Translations under genes and position numbers: made by a program
DNA from: Terriglobales bacterium
GTDB taxonomy: Bacteria > Acidobacteriota > Terriglobia > Terriglobales > Acidobacteriaceae
DNA: 44,045 bases
NCBI GenBank assembly: GCA_015655315.1
Contig: JAATFH010000002.1
Coordinates: forward strand, 1-44,045
Reading direction: 5' to 3'
Notes under the pieces: model-generated
Seen by the model: the letters and a program-made list of their open reading frames with translations, nothing else
The model's database searches: none
What the model was told of the DNA's origin: nothing
In this document: positions 39,271-44,045 of the stretch, piece by piece
How the letters are laid out: the number at the start of each line of letters is the position of its first letter
Numbering within the stretch: the stretch's first letter is position 1

Positions 39271-41970
39271 ATGGCGCGTAGGAAAACACCGCAAATTTCT
39301 CCCTCCGAGGCAGTTGACGAACAACTGGCGCGCTATCGTGCCATGCGCGATTTCTCCATGACAGCAGAACCAAGCGGCGGTGCGCAAAAGCGAGCCGAAG
39401 GCGAGTTGCCGTTTGTGATTCAAAAGCATGCCGCAACACGGTTGCATTACGACTTCCGCCTTGGATGGCAGGGCGTTCTGAAAAGCTGGGCAGTAGCGAA
39501 AGGACCAAGCTATTACACCGGCGACAAGCGGCTTGCCGTGCAGGTGGAAGATCACCCCATGGAATACGGCGGCTTTGAAGGCACAATTCCCAAAGGTCAA
39601 TACGGCGGCGGAACGGTCATGGTGTGGGACCAGGGCACGTGGGAGCCGCAAGACGATGCGGAAGAAGGATTTCGCACCGGTCGATTGAAGTTCATCCTGC
39701 ATGGCCAGAAGCTGAAAGGGAAGTGGACCCTGGTTCGCATGGGGGGACGTGCCGCGCATGAAGCAAAGCCGAACTGGCTGCTCATCAAAGAGCACGATGA
39801 GTACGAGCGCAGCTCAGACGCGGAACCCATTACGGAGAGTGAGCCGGATAGCGTAGTGACGGGCCGCGATATGGAAGCCATCGGCTCGCAGGAAGACCAC
39901 GTCTGGCATTCAAAGGACTCGAAGAAGAGAAATCTGTCGCGCCTCGCGCAGAAACGATTGCGGTTTGGCAAAGAGGCGAGACCAGCCGCCACGCCTGACC
40001 GCTCCAGTGTGTTAAACGGACTGCCCAGCGAAAAAGTGCCGGATTTTATTTCACCGCAGTTGGCGACGCAGGTATCGGCTCCGCCTGCTGGAGACGATTG
40101 GCTGCATGAGCTGAAGCTCGATGGATATCGAATCCAGATTCACGTCACGGAAAAAGAAGGCAAGCGCGAGGCCACGATCTACACGCGTGGCGGCCTCGAC
40201 TGGACGCATCGCATGCCGGACATCGCGAAGACCGCGGAACAGCTGCTGGTAAAAAGCGCCCTGATCGACGGCGAGGTTGTGGTGCTGGATGCATCGGGCA
40301 AAACGAGTTTTGCCGATCTTCAGGCTGCATTTCAGGATGAAAAGCATGCTCATCTGACCTATTTCGCCTTCGATCTTCTGCATCTTGACGGACATAATGT
40401 GCGCAACCTCGCACTGGACAAGCGCAAAGCCATTCTCGAAGGGTTGTTGGGTGAGTTGGAGGATGACAGCATCCTGCGTTACAGCCAGCACATTCGCGCG
40501 CACGGAGAAGAAACTTTCAGGAACGCATGCAAGCTGGGAGCGGAAGGCATTGTTTCAAAGCTGGCAGATTCGAAATATGTTTCGGGACGCAGCAAAACAT
40601 GGCTGAAAGCAAAGTGCGTGCATCAGCAGGAACTCGTGATCGGCGGCTTTACCCCACCGACCAAGGGCGGTCCTGGAATCGGTTCGCTGCTGCTTGGCTA
40701 CTACCAGAATGGAAAGCTGATGTATGCGGGACGCACGGGAACGGGCTTCACGCAGGCCACGCAGCGCACACTGCGCAAACGTCTCGATGCACTTCGCCAG
40801 GCGAACCCTTCTTTTCTGAAGGTCGAGACAGACGAGCGAAAAGATGCCATATGGGTGAAGCCGGAATTGGTGGCAGAGGTGCAGTTTGCCACATGGACGG
40901 GAGATCATCGCGTGCGTCAGGCTTCTTTTCAGGGCCTGCGCGAAGACAAACCTGCTAAAGAAATTCGCCGCGAGGAGCCGATTGCCATGCCGAAGCCTCC
41001 ACGGAGCCGCAAAGAAAAGACGCAGGTGGCCGCAGCGGAGAAGCCTGCTGACAAGTCGGCGGGTATCGTCGCGGATTTACGGTTGACGCATCCGGACAAG
41101 ATTCTGGATGAAGAGTCGAAGCTGACAAAACAGCAGCTTGCGGAATACTACTTTGAAGTAGCTGACTATCTGATCCCGTATATTGCGGAACGACCTCTGA
41201 GTATCGTGCGCTGTCCCGAGGGAAGCGGAAAGCCGTGCTTCTTCCAGAAGCATGCAGGGCAGGGTGTTCCCAAGGGCATTGACAGCGTTTCGGTGCCGAA
41301 CAAAAAAGGTGGAGGCTCGGAAGAATACATCACCGTTTCGAAGAAGGAAGGATTGGTCGGGCTCGCGCAGATTGGTGTGTTGGAAATTCATCCGTGGGGC
41401 TCACGAAACGATGCTCTGGAGACGCCCGATCAGATCATCTTCGACCTCGATCCGGATGCAGCAATCGAGTGGAAGACACTAGTAGAAACCGCAAATGAAG
41501 TACGGGATGTATTGAAAGAACTGGGACTCGTTTCGTTTGTGAAATCTACTGGAGGAAAAGGCTTGCATATAGTGGCGCCGATCCAGCCCAAACAGGAATG
41601 GACTGCGGTCAAAGATTTCACCCGCAATGTAGCAAGCGCGCTTGAGGCCGCGCGTCCCGACCGGTACTTGATCAAGATGACCAAGTCGGCACGTGCGGGA
41701 CGTATTTTTCTTGACTACCTGCGGAACGACCGGGGATCCACTGCCGTTGCTCCTTATTCACCCCGCGCGCGCAAGGGCGTGCGGGTGGCGATCCCGCTGC
41801 GGTGGGAGGAACTGCGCAAAGGCAATCCAACGACATTCTCTGTGGCGAATTTCGATACGTGGAAGAAACGCCTGAAAGACGATCCGTGGGAGTCCTTTCT
41901 GCACACGAAGCAAACTCTCACAGAAAAAGCCATACGAGCGGCCGCGCAGCTGGCGCAGACCGCGAAATAG
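39271..41970 (+). CDS. ligD: ATP-dependent DNA ligase D (phosphoesterase-ligase-polymerase order)
   Basis: N-terminal PE domain (FVIQKHAATRLHYDFRLGWQGVLKSWAVAKGPS), ligase motif I region (HELKLDGYRIQIHV), polymerase domain (IFDLDPDAAIEWKT, KSTGGKGLHIVAPI). Confidence 0.96.
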   Translation: MARRKTPQISPSEAVDEQLARYRAMRDFSMTAEPSGGAQKRAEGELPFVIQKHAATRLHYDFRLGWQGVLKSWAVAKGPSYYTGDKRLAVQVEDHPMEYGGFEGTIPKGQYGGGTVMVWDQGTWEPQDDAEEGFRTGRLKFILHGQKLKGKWTLVRMGGRAAHEAKPNWLLIKEHDEYERSSDAEPITESEPDSVVTGRDMEAIGSQEDHVWHSKDSKKRNLSRLAQKRLRFGKEARPAATPDRSSVLNGLPSEKVPDFISPQLATQVSAPPAGDDWLHELKLDGYRIQIHVTEKEGKREATIYTRGGLDWTHRMPDIAKTAEQLLVKSALIDGEVVVLDASGKTSFADLQAAFQDEKHAHLTYFAFDLLHLDGHNVRNLALDKRKAILEGLLGELEDDSILRYSQHIRAHGEETFRNACKLGAEGIVSKLADSKYVSGRSKTWLKAKCVHQQELVIGGFTPPTKGGPGIGSLLLGYYQNGKLMYAGRTGTGFTQATQRTLRKRLDALRQANPSFLKVETDERKDAIWVKPELVAEVQFATWTGDHRVRQASFQGLREDKPAKEIRREEPIAMPKPPRSRKEKTQVAAAEKPADKSAGIVADLRLTHPDKILDEESKLTKQQLAEYYFEVADYLIPYIAERPLSIVRCPEGSGKPCFFQKHAGQGVPKGIDSVSVPNKKGGGSEEYITVSKKEGLVGLAQIGVLEIHPWGSRNDALETPDQIIFDLDPDAAIEWKTLVETANEVRDVLKELGLVSFVKSTGGKGLHIVAPIQPKQEWTAVKDFTRNVASALEAARPDRYLIKMTKSARAGRIFLDYLRNDRGSTAVAPYSPRARKGVRVAIPLRWEELRKGNPTTFSVANFDTWKKRLKDDPWESFLHTKQTLTEKAIRAAAQLAQTAK

Positions 41971-42055
41971 TGAATACGATTCCATGAAACAGGGCCAGCA
42001 ATTTTTTGAGCACGGATCTTTTAACCGGCGTCTAATAGAGAGTTGGAGGCGGGTT

Positions 42056-42853
42056 ATGCGCTGGCTGTTCACTGCATCTCTCATGGCCGGGTTGCTGGTT
42101 GTTCCTGCCGTAGCGCAGCGCGGCGTTGCCGGCGGACACGCTGGAGGCTTTTCCGCTCCGCATGGATTTTCTGCGCCACAATTTTCCGCACCACATATGA
42201 GCGGAGGATTCAGTCCAGGCACGCACTTTTCGCCGCCGTCTGTTCCCAGAAGTAACTTCAGTGCACCGCCGCAATACCACTGGAGCGGAGCCACGCACCC
42301 CGGCGGAAACCAGCCTGCGCGCCCGCCGTACGGGAACTGGCATGCTCCAACGAACGGCGGACAGCATCGGCCAGGGTATCCCGCTAACCGCTACAGGCAG
42401 CCATATTTGCCTTACTACTATGCGACCTCAACCTACCTCGTGCCGGGATCATTGAATTCGTATTGGGACTCTTCGGATACGTCCTATTCCGGGGACCAGT
42501 ATGCTTCTTCCGAAGCGCAGGGACAGGTTGAAAATAACGGCGATGCTGAAAATAGCGGCAATGCCGGACCTGAACCAATGCCGTACCAGTACCAGCAGGC
42601 TGACGAGATACCGCCTCCACCGCCCGGGTCGCCTGAGCCTCTTCCGCAGGCTGCCGTCACTCTGATCTTCAAGGATGGCCACTCCCAGCAGATTCACAAT
42701 TATGCGCTGACGAAGACCACGATCTATGTCCTCGATGACGCTGCATCGGGTCGCAGACCTGAGATTCCACTGAGCTTGATTAATGTATCGGCGACTGAAG
42801 AAGCCAATCAGGAAAACGGTGTCGATTTTGTTATTCCTGCCGGAGCGGAATAA
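42056..42853 (+). CDS. Secreted Pro/Gly-rich protein of unknown function
   Basis: Signal peptide from the ATG at 42056 (MRWLFTASLMAGLLVVPAVAQ), repeated FSAP motifs, low-complexity middle, conserved-looking C-terminus (VTLIFKDGHSQQIHNYALTKTTIYVLDD). Confidence 0.75.
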   Translation: MRWLFTASLMAGLLVVPAVAQRGVAGGHAGGFSAPHGFSAPQFSAPHMSGGFSPGTHFSPPSVPRSNFSAPPQYHWSGATHPGGNQPARPPYGNWHAPTNGGQHRPGYPANRYRQPYLPYYYATSTYLVPGSLNSYWDSSDTSYSGDQYASSEAQGQVENNGDAENSGNAGPEPMPYQYQQADEIPPPPPGSPEPLPQAAVTLIFKDGHSQQIHNYALTKTTIYVLDDAASGRRPEIPLSLINVSATEEANQENGVDFVIPAGAE

Positions 42854-42870
42854 AATTTCCTCTTAAAACA

Positions 42871-42902
42871 AAAAAGCCCGGCCATGTGCCGGGCTTCTTG
42901 TT
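42871..42902. terminator. Intrinsic-type bidirectional terminator between convergent genes
   Basis: A-run, AAGCCCGGC-CATGT-GCCGGGCTT (9-bp stem), then TCTTGTT. Confidence 0.75.
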
Positions 42903-42918
42903 GCTACATCCAAAATAA

Positions 42919-43344
42919 CTACGCAGTGGCCTTTGCGCAAAGCTCATTGAAGGCACGCGCGAGTTCCTGCGCAATCGCCTGAGCGGTGTTGTTCTCGATA
43001 ATGAAGCGCTGCATCAGGTATACGAGTTTGCCGTCGCGCAGAATGGCAATCGCAGGCGAAGTTGGCGGATTGCCTTCAAAGTAGGATCTCGCGCGATCGG
43101 TGGCTTCGCGATCCTGTCCGGCAAACACGGTGATGGATTGATCGGGAAGCGTTGCGTTCTGCAAAGCCAGCCGCACGCCGGGGCGCATCTTGCCCGCAGC
43201 GCATCCGCAGATAGAGTTGACGACGACCATCGTCGTGCCAGGCTTTGCCAGTGCGGCATCCACGTCTTCTGCCGTCCGTGCTTCCTTAATTCCCGCGCGG
43301 GCCAATTCCTCGCGCATCGGTATCACCATAATTTCTGGGTACAT
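42919..43344 (-). CDS. BrxA/BrxB family bacilliredoxin
   Basis: MYPEIMVIPMREELARAGIKEARTAEDVDAALAKPGTTMVVVNSICGCAAGKMRPGV with the CGC motif. Start ATG 43344 preferred over the track extension. Confidence 0.93.
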   Translation of the reverse strand: MYPEIMVIPMREELARAGIKEARTAEDVDAALAKPGTTMVVVNSICGCAAGKMRPGVRLALQNATLPDQSITVFAGQDREATDRARSYFEGNPPTSPAIAILRDGKLVYLMQRFIIENNTAQAIAQELARAFNELCAKATA

Positions 43345-43449
43345 GTGCTTTGTTCCTCCAGCCTGGACGAGCCCGGCATCTCTATTGTACGAAGGCTGCA
43401 ACGCTTGCGCCAGACCTCTTATAGAGACATTGATATATCTTGAAGCTGA

Positions 43450-44045
43450 ATGAAGGTTTTAGAACAGGTCCCTCTCGCTCCCTATACAACCTTTGGCATT
43501 GGCGGTCCGGCGCGCTGGTTTATCGAGGCGGTGACGGAAGACGACGTGCTGCAAGCCGTTCGTTTTGCCAGAGAGCAGAATGTGCCTCTCTTTGTGCTTG
43601 GTGGTGGTAGCAACCTTCTGGTCAGCGATGCGGGGTTTAGCGGGGTCGTACTGCGCATTGGACTGAAAGGGATTGAACAACACCGCACGGATCACGTGAC
43701 CCAATTTTCCGTTGCCGCGGGCGAGAACTGGGACGCATTTGTCAGTCTGGCGATACGCCAGAACTGCGGCGGGATCGAATGCCTGGCCGGAATTCCTGGA
43801 AGCGTCGGGGGAACTCCGGTGCAAAATGTTGGCGCCTACGGGCAGGAGGTGGCGGAAACCATCGATTCCGTTCGAGTGCTGCATTTGAAGACGTTGCAGT
43901 TCATGGAACTCCAGGCTGAGGATTGTGGCTTTGCTTATCGGCGCAGTATTTTCAACAGCACGGACCGGGGCCGTTATATCGTTACCAGAGTAAACTACGA
44001 ATTGATAAATGATGCCAAAGCAGCGTTATCGTATGAAGACTTAAA
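43450..44045 (+). CDS. murB: UDP-N-acetylmuramate dehydrogenase, 3' truncated by window edge
   Basis: Frame open to window end: MKVLEQVPLAPYTTFGIGGPARWFIEAV...VLGGGSNLLVSDAGFSGVVL...GIECLAGIPGSVGGTPVQNVGAYGQEV. Confidence 0.95.
   Translation, partial: MKVLEQVPLAPYTTFGIGGPARWFIEAVTEDDVLQAVRFAREQNVPLFVLGGGSNLLVSDAGFSGVVLRIGLKGIEQHRTDHVTQFSVAAGENWDAFVSLAIRQNCGGIECLAGIPGSVGGTPVQNVGAYGQEVAETIDSVRVLHLKTLQFMELQAEDCGFAYRRSIFNSTDRGRYIVTRVNYELINDAKAALSYEDL

Noticed and set aside
41758-42294. 178-aa minus-strand ORF with CGAE repeats
   Set aside because: Antisense to the ligD 3' end and FSAP-repeat region; its repeats mirror the sense-strand repeats.
1-44045. CRISPR arrays, tRNA/rRNA genes, transposases, prophage or defence genes
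   Set aside because: Looked for regular repeat-spacer series, tRNA T-loop-like sequences and transposase/integrase motifs; none seen, though a covariance-model scan was not possible.

Overview
44 kb window with the gene content of an Acidobacteriota (Terriglobia-like) chromosome: Oar-like TonB-dependent receptors, an ADOP-type ABC permease and a CRTAC1/FG-GAP protein. Taxonomy is inferred from gene families only. Contents in order: truncated SDR; DinB-like protein; cNMP-binding/DUF1003 protein; ADOP permease; PepSY protein plus TonB receptor on the minus strand; an orphan ribosomal protein S4 paralog; a large carbohydrate-utilisation locus (~11.2-33.7 kb); an ECF sigma factor; a glpKDF operon; DNA ligase D; a Pro-rich secreted protein; a bacilliredoxin; a 3'-truncated murB. 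The carbohydrate locus has a LacI regulator, a plus-strand operon (TonB receptor, TPR, glycosidase-like/SUMF1 fusion, six-hairpin glycosidase-like, GH27, cellulase-like) and a converging minus-strand operon (sugar/DMT permease, ribokinase, serine hydrolase, GH31, CRTAC1). The strongest new signal is that the two outer promoters of this locus, ~20 kb apart and facing each other, share an identical 15-bp sequence (TTGAAAGCTTTCATT, containing the 12-bp palindrome TGAAAGCTTTCA). It lies at nearly the same distance (46-47 bp) downstream of a TTGACA-N18-TATTST promoter, which predicts one local regulon, probably LacI-controlled. Other leads are small ORFs absent from the supplied track (a 29-codon ORF with an ATGA overlap into the S4 paralog, a 54-codon Cys/His-containing ORF abutting the ECF sigma gene, a 17-codon ORF inside the glycosidase operon), an SDR whose Gly-rich cofactor motif is changed to Ala at all three glycines, and several strong palindromes and hairpins. 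I saw no tRNA, rRNA, CRISPR array or transposase.
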